A stretch of 64,000 bases of DNA from Paractinoplanes abujensis (lineage in GTDB: Bacteria; Actinomycetota; Actinomycetes; Mycobacteriales; Micromonosporaceae). A program made the translations under genes and the position numbers. Below the pieces are notes generated by a model. It saw only the letters and a list, made by a program, of their open reading frames with translations, ran no database searches and had not been told where the DNA came from. The stretch covers positions 5,580,001 to 5,644,000 of the forward strand of contig NZ_JACHMF010000001.1 of assembly GCF_014204895.1 (NCBI RefSeq), in the 5' to 3' direction. The first letter of the stretch is position 1, and every line of letters begins with the position of its first letter. Below are positions 26,557 through 35,300 of this stretch, piece by piece.

Positions 26557-27150
26557 CCAGCAGCAGGGCCACAATCCAGCCGACCACGCGGCGGAAGATG
26601 TCGCCCTCCAGGCTCGCCATGCCCACCGCCGGCGCGGCGATCGCCAGATTCCGCGGGGCTGATCATTTTGCCCAGCACGCCGCCCCGACGAGTTGGCCGC
26701 GGCCAGCAGCACCGGGTCGAACCCGGCGTCGGCCGCAGTCTGCACCTGCAGCGCCCCGAACAACACGTTGGCCGACGTGTCGGAGCCGGTGACGGCCACC
26801 CCGATCCGGCCCAGGATCGACGACAGGAAGACGAAGCCGCCGGCCTGGGCCAGGAACTCGCTCAGCGTGTTGGTCCGGCCGGACTGATGGAGCACACAGG
26901 CCAGGGCCAGGACCGCCATCACCGTGACGATGGCGTGGCGCAGTTCGACGTACGTACGGCCGTAAGCTGTGATCGCCTCTCGCGGCCCCACCCGCAGGAC
27001 CGTGGCGGTGAGGAGGGGTACGGCGCGGAGGCCCTGACGACCTCGGCGTTGGTGTCTCGGCGGGTCTGCACGGCCACCGCGGCGCCGGGCTCGGGCTTCT
27101 CCTCGCGCTCTTTCCCGCGTACGGGCGGCGCGCATCTCGATCATCGAATA
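26489..27150 (-). pseudogene. lctP: Decayed L-lactate permease gene remnant
   Basis: Pieces of a LctP-family permease are readable in three frames. The 5' piece is GKEREEKPEPGAAVAV with VVRASAPY. A long middle piece runs from AITAYGRTYVELRHAIVTV through GFVFLSSILGRIGVAVTGS and DTSANVLFGALQV to LLAAANSSG. After a frame change come GGVLGKMISP and then NLAIAAPAVGMASLEGD to the native-looking end. At least two frameshifts lie near 26655-26690, and most of the gene between the first and second pieces is missing. The remnant ends inside the 3' end of the CHAT gene. It is clearly non-functional. The frame changes and the deletion point to real decay, not a single sequencing error. Confidence 0.82.
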
Positions 27151-27207
27151 TGGGGAACGCTCACATTTGGGCTCTTTGTCCCGTACGGTCGGAGCGGTGA
27201 GGTCAGG

Positions 27208-27984
27208 ATGAGCACCGGCGGACAACTCCTGGCGCTGGTCGACCAGCTCGCCGGCGAGGACGGGCGGGCCGGCGCGGTCCGCGAGCTCGGGGTGGACGAC
27301 GACATCGAGCGCCGGCGGGCCGAAGAACTGGACGCGCTCTCCTACTCCGTCTCCCACGACCTGCGCGCGCCGCTGCGCAGCCTCGAAGGGTTCAGCCAGA
27401 TCCTGCTCGACGAACACGCCGCCGGCCTCAGCGACGAGGCCCGCGACTACCTGGAACGCATCCGGGCCAACGTCGAACGGATGGGCCACATGTTCGACGC
27501 GCTGCTCGAACTGTCCCACGCCGACCGGACACACCTGCGCCGGGAACGCACGGACATCAGCGCCCAGGCCCGCGAAGTGGCCGCCGAACTCGCCACCACC
27601 GAACCCGGCCGCGCCGTACGGTTCGACATCGCCGACGGCCTCACCGCGCAGGGCGACCCGCACCTGATCCGGCTGGTGCTGCAGAACCTGCTGGGCAACG
27701 CGTTCAAGTTCACCGCCGGACAGGCCGAGGCGGTGATCACGGTGGGCGCCGAAGGGGACCGTTTCGTGGTGCGCGACAACGGCGCCGGCTTCGACATGGG
27801 GCACGCGCACCGGATGTTCGACCCGTTCCAGCGGCTGCACCCGGCGAGCGAGTTCGCGGGCACCGGCATCGGCCTGGCCGTCGTACGGCGCATCGTGGCC
27901 CGGCACGGCGGCCACATCGACGCCGACGGAACCCCTGGAGCGGGTGCGGTCTTCCGGTTCAGCCTGGGACGGGGATCGCGATGA
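27208..27984 (+). CDS. Short cytoplasmic sensor histidine kinase
   Basis: 258 residues with no membrane helix and almost no sensor domain: about 30 residues precede the HisKA domain. The phospho-acceptor His is in LSYSVSHDLRAPLRSLEGF. The ATPase domain has NLLGNAFKFT (N box), RDNGAGFDM (G1) and GTGIGLAVVRRIVARHGG (G2). Such kinases resemble the C-terminal half of phytochrome/PAS kinases. It may depend on a partner for input. The stop overlaps the ATG of the following hybrid kinase (ATGA), so the two work together. The ATG at 27208 is preferred; the open frame upstream has no kinase features and covers the lctP remnant. Confidence 0.88.
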   Translation: MSTGGQLLALVDQLAGEDGRAGAVRELGVDDDIERRRAEELDALSYSVSHDLRAPLRSLEGFSQILLDEHAAGLSDEARDYLERIRANVERMGHMFDALLELSHADRTHLRRERTDISAQAREVAAELATTEPGRAVRFDIADGLTAQGDPHLIRLVLQNLLGNAFKFTAGQAEAVITVGAEGDRFVVRDNGAGFDMGHAHRMFDPFQRLHPASEFAGTGIGLAVVRRIVARHGGHIDADGTPGAGAVFRFSLGRGSR

Positions 27985-29821
27985 CGTCCGTGCTGGTCGT
28001 GGACGACAACGACGACGACGCCGTGCTGATCGGCCACGCGCTGGCCCGGGCCGGCCTGCAGGTGCAGGTGACCCGCGAGGAAACCACCGAAGGGGTGGCC
28101 CGGGCGCTCGCCGCAGGCCCCGTCGACGTGGTCATCTGCGATTACAACCTTCCCTCCGTACGGGCCGAGGACCTGCTCGACCAGGTCCGCGGCACGACTC
28201 CGACCTGCCGTTCCTGCTCGTCTCCGGCCAAGTCGGCGAGGAAGTGGCGGCCGACCTGATGCGCGCCGGCGCCCGCGACTTCGTGCTCAAGGACCGGCTG
28301 GCCCGGCTCGCCCCGGCCGTGCAACGCGAACTCGTCGAAGCCCGCGAACGCCGCGCCCACCGCCGCTCCGAACAGGCGTTGCGGCTGCTGGCCGAGCACG
28401 CGCACGACGTCATCTTCCGGTTCCGCCTGCGCCCCGAACCGGCCATGGAATACGTCAGCTCCGCCGTCGAAGCCATCACCGGGCACGCCCCCGAGGAGTT
28501 CTACGCCGACCCCGCCCTGATCTTCCGCCTGGTCGAACCGGAAGACCGACCCCTGCTCGAACACTGCTGGCAGTCCGAACAACCCGGCACCCTGACCATC
28601 CGCTGGCGGCGGCGCACCGGCGGCCCGGCCTGGGTCGAGCAGCGGGCCAACGCGGTCCCCGGCCCCGACGGCCGCCCCGAAACCATCGAAGGCATCCTGC
28701 GCGACATCACCGAACGGGTGCGCATGGAGGAACAACTGCGCCAGGCCGAACGCCTCGACTCGCTGGGCCGGCTGGCCGGCGGCATCGCCCACGACTTCAA
28801 CAACATCCTGGCCGTCATCTCCGGCTACGCCGCCATGCTGACCGAAGAGTTCGGCCCCGAACACGAACTGCACGCCGACGCCCGGGCCATCGAACAGGCG
28901 GCCGCCCGCGGCAGCGGCCTGACCCGGCAACTGCTCATCTTCAGCGGCCTCGAACCGTCACGCCCCGAACCGCTCGACCTGAACGCCGTGACCACCGACA
29001 TGCAGCGCCTGCTGAGCCGCACCCTGGGCGACGACATCGAACTGACCACCATGCTGTCGCTGGACCTGCCCCCCATCACGATGGACCGCAACAAACTCGA
29101 ACAGGTCGTCCTGAACGCCGCCATGAACGCCCGGGCCGCGATGCCCTCCGGCGGCCGGCTCACCCTGACCACGTCGGTCGAGCGCCACACCGGCCAGGTG
29201 TGCCTGTCCATCACCGACACCGGCTACGGCATGGAACCCTCGGTGGCGGCACGGGCCTTCGAGCCGTTCTTCACCACCAAAGGCCGCGGCAAAGGCACCG
29301 GCCTGGGGCTGGCCACCGCGTACGGGGTGGTGACCGACGCCGGCGGCACGATCACGCTGGAATCCGCGCTCGGGGCCGGCACCACGGTGAAAGTCAGCCT
29401 GCCACCGGCCGAACTCGCGTCCCGGCCGTCCACACTGGTGAGACGCCCCTCCGGCGGCGGCAAAGTGCTGGTGGTGGAAGACGAAGACGGGGTACGCGAC
29501 ATCGTGTGCCGGATCCTGCGCCGCGCCGGATACGAGGTGCAGGCCGCACCCGACCCGGCCACCGCGCTGCGCATGTGCCGCTCCGGACACTACGAGATGG
29601 ACGTCCTGCTGACCGACATCATCATGCCGGGCATGTCAGGAACCCAGCTGGCGGCGGAGCTGCGCCGCTCCCGGCCCGGGCTGCCGGTGCTGTTCATGTC
29701 GGGATACACGAGCGGGCCGGCACCCGGCGGGGAGGAATTGCCCTCAGACGCACCGCTGCTCCACAAGCCGTTCCAGACCGACAATCTGCTGAGCGCGCTG
29801 CATCGGGTGATGCCGGGGTGA
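27981..29821 (+). pseudogene. Hybrid sensor kinase (REC-PAS-HisKA-HATPase-REC), one-base frameshift
   Basis: Two frames form one protein of about 613 residues. The first frame gives the start of a receiver domain (MTSVLVVDDNDDDAVLIGHA, phosphorylation Asp in VVICDYNLP) and goes out of frame at about 28194-28196. The second frame resumes with DSDLPFLLVSGQVGEEVAAD and LKDRLARL. It then has a PAS domain (about 130-245), HisKA with His in LAGGIAHDFNNILAVISGY, ATPase with GKGTGLGLATAYGV, and a C-terminal receiver (KVLVVEDEDGVRDIV, Asp in VLLTDIIMPGMSG). Restoring one base in GGCACGACTCC joins the frames. All key residues survive, so it may be a recent lesion or a sequencing error. It is coupled to the short kinase upstream. 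Confidence 0.82.
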
Positions 29822-30237
29822 CGCGGGGCCTGGCTGCTGCCTTGGGCACCGAGCCCGCCGAGGCTCCTCTGCCCCACACGGCCGGCAGCCACAAGCGGCC
29901 GCTCCAACCGCTGCCCGGGTGGTCGCCACCGTCATGGGCTGGATGGGTGCCGCCTCAACCGCCGAGTTGTAGTTGCTGGCCAAGCGGTAGGCGTCTCGTG
30001 GCCAAGCTGACTGCAGCCTGTCACGGCCGGTCGGCGGGCGAGCGCCTGACCATGTCCTGCACCGCCGTGGTCGGGCTGGGTGCCGCCACTTGCGCTGACG
30101 CGACGGGTTGCGACGGCTGAGCAAGCTGAGCCGGGCCGGGTTGCCGCCCTCGATGCATTACTGAGCTGGATGCTCATCCGACGGCCGCGTGACGGCCATC
30201 TGGCCCGCCTAACGTCGGCGGGTGGGTAGCCGAATAC
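29822..30237. other. 416-base stretch without a convincing gene
   Basis: No reading frame here has the strong third-position GC preference of its neighbours together with a credible start. Short open frames on both strands contain stops or give Arg/Pro-rich nonsense. It could hold a decayed gene, but I can identify no family. The promoter of the CPBP gene presumably lies at its right end. Confidence 0.5.
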
Positions 30238-30819
30238 TTGCTGCTCTTCTTCGGGCTGGTCGGGCTCTACATCGCGGTGCACGTGCCGGGCGGCCCGATC
30301 CCGGTGCTGCTGCCGGCAGCGGTCGCGATCGTCATCTATCTGCGGCGGCAATCGGTTCCGCGGCTGGGACGGGTGAACGGGCTCAAGGGCGTACTGGCGC
30401 TCTGGGCACTTGTCTCCGCCTTGACGGTCGGGGCCGTCGCGCTGTTCGACCGGGAGAACCTGTTCATCCTGCCGCGCGAGAACCCGGGCCTGTGGCTGCT
30501 CATCTGCGTGTTCTATCCGCTGGCGTCGGTCTATCCGCAGGAGTTGCTCTACCGGGGTTTCCTGATGCACCGGTACGCCCCGGTGTTCGGCGCCGGCAAG
30601 GTCGTTGCGGCGGCCAGTGCGGTCGCCTTCGGCTTCGCACATCTGCTGTTCGGCAACGTGATCGCGGTGGTGGCCACGATCGTCGGCGGCTGGCTGTTCG
30701 CGCGGCGCTACCAGTCCACCGGTTCGCTGCTCACCGTCTCGATCGAGCATGCCCTGTACGGGATCACGATCTTCACGGTCGGGCTGGGGCAGTACTTCTA
30801 TCACGGCGCGGGCGCGTGA
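30238..30819 (+). CDS. CPBP-family intramembrane metalloprotease
   Basis: 193 residues with about six membrane helices. The three CPBP (Abi/Rce1-like) motifs are present: QELLYRGFLMHRYA with the Glu and Arg of motif 1, FGFAHLLFGN with the motif 2 His, and SIEHALYG for motif 3. These proteases cut within membrane proteins or process exported peptides; in bacteria many confer immunity to peptide toxins. The only in-frame start is TTG at 30238, with a stop at 30208 upstream; a frame shift that hides a better start cannot be excluded. No partner gene is evident nearby. Confidence 0.8.
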   Translation: MLLFFGLVGLYIAVHVPGGPIPVLLPAAVAIVIYLRRQSVPRLGRVNGLKGVLALWALVSALTVGAVALFDRENLFILPRENPGLWLLICVFYPLASVYPQELLYRGFLMHRYAPVFGAGKVVAAASAVAFGFAHLLFGNVIAVVATIVGGWLFARRYQSTGSLLTVSIEHALYGITIFTVGLGQYFYHGAGA

Positions 30820-31220
30820 GAAGCCTGCCTGGTTGCTGACCGTCACGGTGATGCCGGCCGCGCCGCCGCCCGTGGAAGCGAAGCCGTCGGGGGTGGACGG
30901 CCAGGTCCTTTGATTGCCGGTCGCGGTGTTGAACGCCCACTGCTTGGTGCTGTTCGCGGCCGCTGCCACGTTTTGCAGCAGATGGTTCGAGCCCGCCGCG
31001 ACCAGCTCGACCTGCTGCCAGGTGGCGCCGTCGGGGCAGCCCCACTGCTGCAGCAACACACCGTTCGCACTGCTCGCGCCGGGGACATCGATGCACTTGC
31101 CGCTCTTGGTGACGGCCAAGTAGCAGGCACCGCCGGCGACGCGCGTGGCCGCCGCTTGCCGGCCACCACGTTTCCGGTGACAGGCGACGGCACCGGCGCA
31201 TCGATGAAAGCCGACTGAAC
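30815..31220 (-). pseudogene. Remnant of a ricin-type beta-trefoil lectin domain
   Basis: The minus strand reads YLAVTKSGKCIDVPGASSAN followed by LLQQWGCPDGATWQQVELV, one clear repeat of a ricin/CBM13 lectin, and later SSLGxxx-type sequence is replaced by TKQWAFNTATGNQRTWPS and GITVTVSNQAGFS. The frame has no plausible start, no signal peptide and no catalytic domain, and it runs out into the 3' end of the CPBP gene. It is best read as the broken tail of an exported carbohydrate-active protein. Confidence 0.6.
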
Positions 31221-31223
31221 GGC

Positions 31224-31254
31224 AAAAGGCCCGGTCACGAAGACCGGGCCTTTT
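31224..31254 (-). terminator. Strong intrinsic terminator after tRNA-His
   Basis: AAAAGGCCCGGTC and GACCGGGCCTTTT are perfect 13-base arms around the loop ACGAA. It lies 13 bases downstream of the tRNA on the minus strand and, with A and T runs on both sides, can work in both directions. Confidence 0.85.
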
Positions 31255-31267
31255 GTCTGTTGCCGGA

Positions 31268-31344
31268 TGGGGTGATCGACGGGACTTGAACCCGCGACCC
31301 CCTGGACCACAACCAGGTGCTCTACCAGCTGAGCTACGACCACC
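31268..31344 (-). tRNA. tRNA-His (GTG)
   Basis: A complete cloverleaf on the minus strand. The acceptor stem GTGGTCG pairs with CGATCAC. The anticodon stem CCTGG/CCAGG encloses TTGTGGT, giving anticodon GTG. The T arm GCGGGTTCAAGTCCCGT is standard. The extra G at position -1 opposite C73, which marks tRNA-His, is encoded (31344), and the 3' CCA is encoded at 31268-31270. Confidence 0.96.
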
Positions 31345-31442
31345 ATCGCGCACGGAGACGCATCCCCGTGGTGCTGGACAATCATAGCCGCATGACGGCG
31401 GGGGCTGTCGAGCGGGTTCCCGGCACGGTCGGGTGACGCTGC

Positions 31443-32066
31443 CTACAGGCCCTTCGCGTCGCCCTCGTCGAGCAGGGCGGCCGCGATCGCCTTGGCCGAC
31501 TCGACGTCGGGGCCGGGCAGCGGCACGAAGATCGCGCGACGGTAATACTCCAGCTCACGGATGCTCTCGCGGATGTCGGCGAGCGCCCGGTGGGCCAGTC
31601 CCTTGGCGGGCTGCCCGAAATACACCCGCGGATACCAGCGGCGGCACAGCTCCTTGATCGAAGACACGTCGATCATGCGGTAGTGCAGGAACGAGTCGAG
31701 CGCCGGCATGTCCCGGGCGAGGAAACCGCGGTCGGTGGCGATCGAGTTGCCGCAGAGCGGGGCGGTGCGCGGATTCGGAACGAACTGCTGCACGTATGCC
31801 AGGACGGCCTGCTCGGCCTCGGCCATCGTGATCGCCGAGGCGCGCACCTCGTCGGTGAGCCCGGACTTGGCATGCATGTCGCGCACCACGGGCGGCATCG
31901 CGTCGAGCGCCGCGTCATCGGCGTGAATGACCAGGTCGACACCCTCACCCAGCACGTTGAGGTCGGCGTCGGTGACGAGCGCGGCGACCTCGATGAGCTT
32001 GTCCTTGCCGAGGTCGAGGCCCGTCATCTCACAGTCGATCCACACCAAATGATCAGCCACCCGCAC
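31443..32066 (-). CDS. orn: Oligoribonuclease
   Basis: 207 residues, the normal length. It is a DEDDh 3'-5' exonuclease that degrades di- to pentanucleotides, the last step of mRNA decay, and cyclic-di-GMP breakdown products. The motifs are complete: [11 protein letters not shown] (Asp, Glu), [12 protein letters not shown] (Asp) and [14 protein letters not shown] (His, Asp). A GTG at 32060 would also give a standard start. It is a single gene; the tRNA-His lies downstream on the same strand. Confidence 0.95.
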   Translation of the reverse strand: MRVADHLVWIDCEMTGLDLGKDKLIEVAALVTDADLNVLGEGVDLVIHADDAALDAMPPVVRDMHAKSGLTDEVRASAITMAEAEQAVLAYVQQFVPNPRTAPLCGNSIATDRGFLARDMPALDSFLHYRMIDVSSIKELCRRWYPRVYFGQPAKGLAHRALADIRESIRELEYYRRAIFVPLPGPDVESAKAIAAALLDEGDAKGL

Positions 32067-32202
32067 AGCCTACGCCGCGACGGCATGGACCGCTGTCACC
32101 TCGTCGGCCGCCACCCTCCCGGGCCTTCGGGGCACGACCGGCGCAGGTCGGTGGTTTGTCCGCTTTCGGGCGATGACCTCGCACCAGCGCCCACGACGGG
32201 CT

Positions 32203-32294
32203 AAACTGGTCTTAACGGACGAAGCCCCCCTTCGGTTACTCCGTTCCCCCGGTAAAGGGCCCTCCACGTCGGCAGCGTGGAGGGCCCTTTCGGC
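32203..32294 (+). ncRNA. Candidate 6C-like small RNA with terminator
   Basis: A non-coding stretch with TAAACT (32203-32208) as a -10 element. A hairpin with a run of six C in its loop follows (CGAAG-CCCCCC-TTCGG, 32220-32235), then a second C-rich segment flanked by TTAC and GTAA, and a strong terminator. This order matches the actinobacterial 6C RNA, which is named for C-rich loops. The identification is by pattern and memory of the family only. The transcript probably starts near 32213. Confidence 0.5.
32254..32290 (+). terminator. Intrinsic terminator at the end of the 6C-like RNA
   Basis: AAAGGGCCCTCCACG and CGTGGAGGGCCCTTT are perfect 15-base arms around TCGGCAG. The stem is very stable, with a T run at the end of the right arm. 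Confidence 0.85.
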
Positions 32295-32312
32295 TCATGG
32301 GTCGGCTACGAA

Positions 32313-32341
32313 AAGGGCCGCCCCGATGCGGGGCGGCCCTT
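32313..32341 (-). terminator. Intrinsic terminator of the giant low-complexity gene
   Basis: AAGGGCCGCCCC and GGGGCGGCCCTT are perfect 12-base arms around a five-base loop. On the minus strand the stem is followed by TTTTC. It lies six bases after the stop of the 1544-residue gene. Confidence 0.85.
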
Positions 32342-32346
32342 GGGGC

Positions 32347-35300
32347 TCAGTCGGTCTCTTCGGGCTGATCAACAGGCGACGTGGCGGTGATCCGGCGCCG
32401 GCGCCTCGGCGGAGTGCCCGAGAGCAGTTCGGCCGCTTCCTCCTGGTACGCCGCCAGCCACGCGGCCGGGGTGCCGCTGCGCGCCGGAATGGCCCCGGTG
32501 CTGGTTCGCACCGGCACGTCCTCCGACTGCCGCGGCGGCCGCGGCGTAGTGGCCCGGGTCGCCTTGGCCGGTGCGGCCTTCGACTTGCCCGCCGGCTTGT
32601 CGGCCCCCGCGGCCTTGGCCGGCGCGGCCTTGGCGGCAGTGGTCTTGGGCGCCGCCTTCGCGGCCTTCGCGGCCGCGGTCCGAGTCGTCCGGGCCGGCTT
32701 CTCGGCGTCGGCCTCCTCGGTCTTGGCCTTGTTGCTCCGCGTACGGGTCGTCGCGCGCGCCTTCGGCTTGACCGGCTTGGCCTCGGCGTCCTCCGGGGCG
32801 GACCCGTCGTCGAGCATGTCAGCCGCCGGTTCCGACCCCACCGCAGCCTCCGCGGCGGCCCGCGCGGCCACCGTCTGGGCCGCCTTGCGCCAGGCCGCGG
32901 GGGCGGGCCGGTTGGCCCCGCTCCCGGCCGGACGGCTCGCCGCCGACGAAGTCGTCCCGCTGCCGTCGATGCGGCTCTGAGCCTCGGCCAGCAGATCCCG
33001 GCCGGCCGTCTTCGAGGCGGGCTTGGCCGCGGCCGACGCCCCTTGCGCCCCGTCGAGATCCGCTTCCTCCGGGACGGGTACCGCTGCGTCGACGGCCTCG
33101 CCCGGGTCCTCGTCGTTCCCGAGCGCTGCGTCAGTGTCTCGGGCCGCACCCTCGCCGGCCTGAGGCTGAACGCCCTGAGCCGCGCCGCCGGCCCCCGGCT
33201 GAACATCCTGAGCCGCGCCGCCGGACCCCGGCTGAACATCCTGAGCCGCGCCGCCGCCGGCCCCCGGCTGAACATCCTGAGCCGCGCCGCCGGACCCCGG
33301 CTGAGACGACGCATCGCGAGCGACGCCGTTGACGGAACCGGACTGATCTGACGCGTCCTGCCCAGCGCCGTCGACGAGACCGGGCTGAGTTGACGAGTCC
33401 TGAACAGTGCCGTTGACGAGACCGGGCTCGCGTACGGGGGTCGGGTGTCCGTTGACGAAGTCGGCATCCGCCGGCATCGGCTTGGGCCGCTGGGCCGGAG
33501 ATGCCGGCGAGACAGGGCGATCGCCGCCGTCCGGGGCGGACGCATCGGTGCGGGCCGGGCCGCTCGTCTTCCCGCGGCTCGACGGCAGTTGCTCGGCCGG
33601 GTTCGCACCGCTGGAGGGCGTCGACTCGGTCGGCTTCGCTTCGCTGTTGGACGACGCCTGCTCAGCCGGGTTCGCACCGCCGGTAGGCGCCTGCTCCACC
33701 CCGTTCGTGCCGCCGGTGGGCGTCTGCCCGACCGCGTCCGCGCCGCCGGTGGGCGCCTGCCCGACCGGATGCGCACCGCCGGGCGCCTGCCCGACCGGGT
33801 TCGTGCTGTCGGTGGGTGCCTGCTCGGCCCGGTTCGAACCGCCGTTGCCTGCTTGCTCGACCGGCTTCGCACCGCCGCCGACGGGCCGGGCCGGCGCCGG
33901 GACGATCGGCCGCGACGGTGCGGGCGGGCGGGGAACCGTCGGTCGCGACGGTGCCGGAGCCGTAGTGCCGGAAGCAGCCGCGGCGTCGGACTCGGGGCCG
34001 GCCACCACGCCGGTCTCCGTGCGATCCGCCGCACCGGACGTCGGACGGCTCGCGGCCGCGTCGGCGGCATGCCGGCCCACGGCCTGGTCCTCGGCGGCCG
34101 GGGTGCCGGGCCGTCCGGGGTGGTTCGCCGAGCCGTCCTCACCTGCCTGGTCGCCGGCCTCGCCCGGCCGGCCGGCGGACGGGTCGGCCGGGCGGCCACG
34201 GGAAGCAGCGGAACCGGCGACCCGACCGGCTCCGGCCTGCGGCGCGACCCCGGTCGAGGCGGGGCGGACGGCCGGCGGCCGGAGACGCGCGGCGGCCGGC
34301 TGGGGAGCCGACACCGGGCGGCTGTTGTCAGTGCCGGATTCGGTGTCGGCTCCCATGGCCGGGCGGACCCCACTGGCGGATGGGGCGGCCGGCTCGGTGC
34401 TGGTCTGTGCGCCACCCGGCGTGGCGCGGCGGACCCGCGCGGCGGGCCCGGCGTCGGCCAGGCTGGCCGGCCGTGCGGCGGTCCCGGGCTCGCCGGGCGA
34501 GCTGGCAACGCTACCCGGGCGCGAAGCGGTCGCATCAGAGGCGGCCGGCCCAGAAACGACCGACCCGGAAGCCACCGAGCCAGACGCGACCGACCCACGC
34601 ACGACCGAGCCAGACGCAACCGACCCAGGCACGACCGAGCCAGACGCAACCGAGCCAGACGCGACCGAGCCAGACGCGACCGAGCCAGACGCGACCGAGC
34701 CAGACGCGACCGAACCGGGCGCAACCGAATCAGAAGTGGCCGAGTCGGGAGCGCTGAACGTGCCGGGGCTGTCCGGGCCTGCGGCGGCAGCGCCGGGATC
34801 AGCCGTTGCGGGCGTGCTGGGACCGCCGGAGGTGGGAGAGACGGGGCTGTTCGAAGCGCCCGCAGCAGGGCGGCCACCCTGCGCGACGGTTGAAGGGCGG
34901 CCGGGGCGCGTGGACGGCGACGGGTGGCCGGGGGAAGAGGGGCGTCCCCCGGACGGCGCACCACCCGCGGGCGGGGTAGGACGGCCGGCCGGGGCGGGAC
35001 GAGCTTCCGGCGGGGCCTGGCGACCCATGCGCGGCACACCCGTCGTGTTCCAGTCCGTGGCGCGCGGGCCGGTCACCACCGACACCTTCTGATTTGCCAA
35101 GTGGGGGTCGCGGTCCTCGTCGTCGATCTCGCCCCGGACGGCGCGCGCGTCGGCGGCACCGGCCGCGTACGCGGCGGCCACGGCGTCGATCGGTTCGGCT
35201 TCCGCCTCGTCGAGGGCCTCTTCGGAGCCGGCTTCCTCATTCGAACCAGCGCGGACGGGCGAACCCGCCACAGCCGAAGAACCGGCCACCGCGGGAGAAC

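Noticed and set aside
23122..27915. A 1597-codon open frame on the minus strand
   Set aside because: It is antisense to the gasdermin-like, CHAT and kinase genes; the protein is Arg/Pro/Gly/His-rich without domains. Only its lctP-like stretch is meaningful, as a pseudogene piece.
29822..30237. Possible small membrane protein or decayed gene
   Set aside because: Hydrophobic hints around 29930-29990 are interrupted by stops and no family pattern could be confirmed.
32295..35039. Second long minus-strand frame and several plus-strand frames over the giant gene
   Set aside because: They result from in-frame repeats whose lengths are multiples of three, keeping all frames open. Only the frame ending at 32347 has a start with Shine-Dalgarno, membrane helices and host-like codons.
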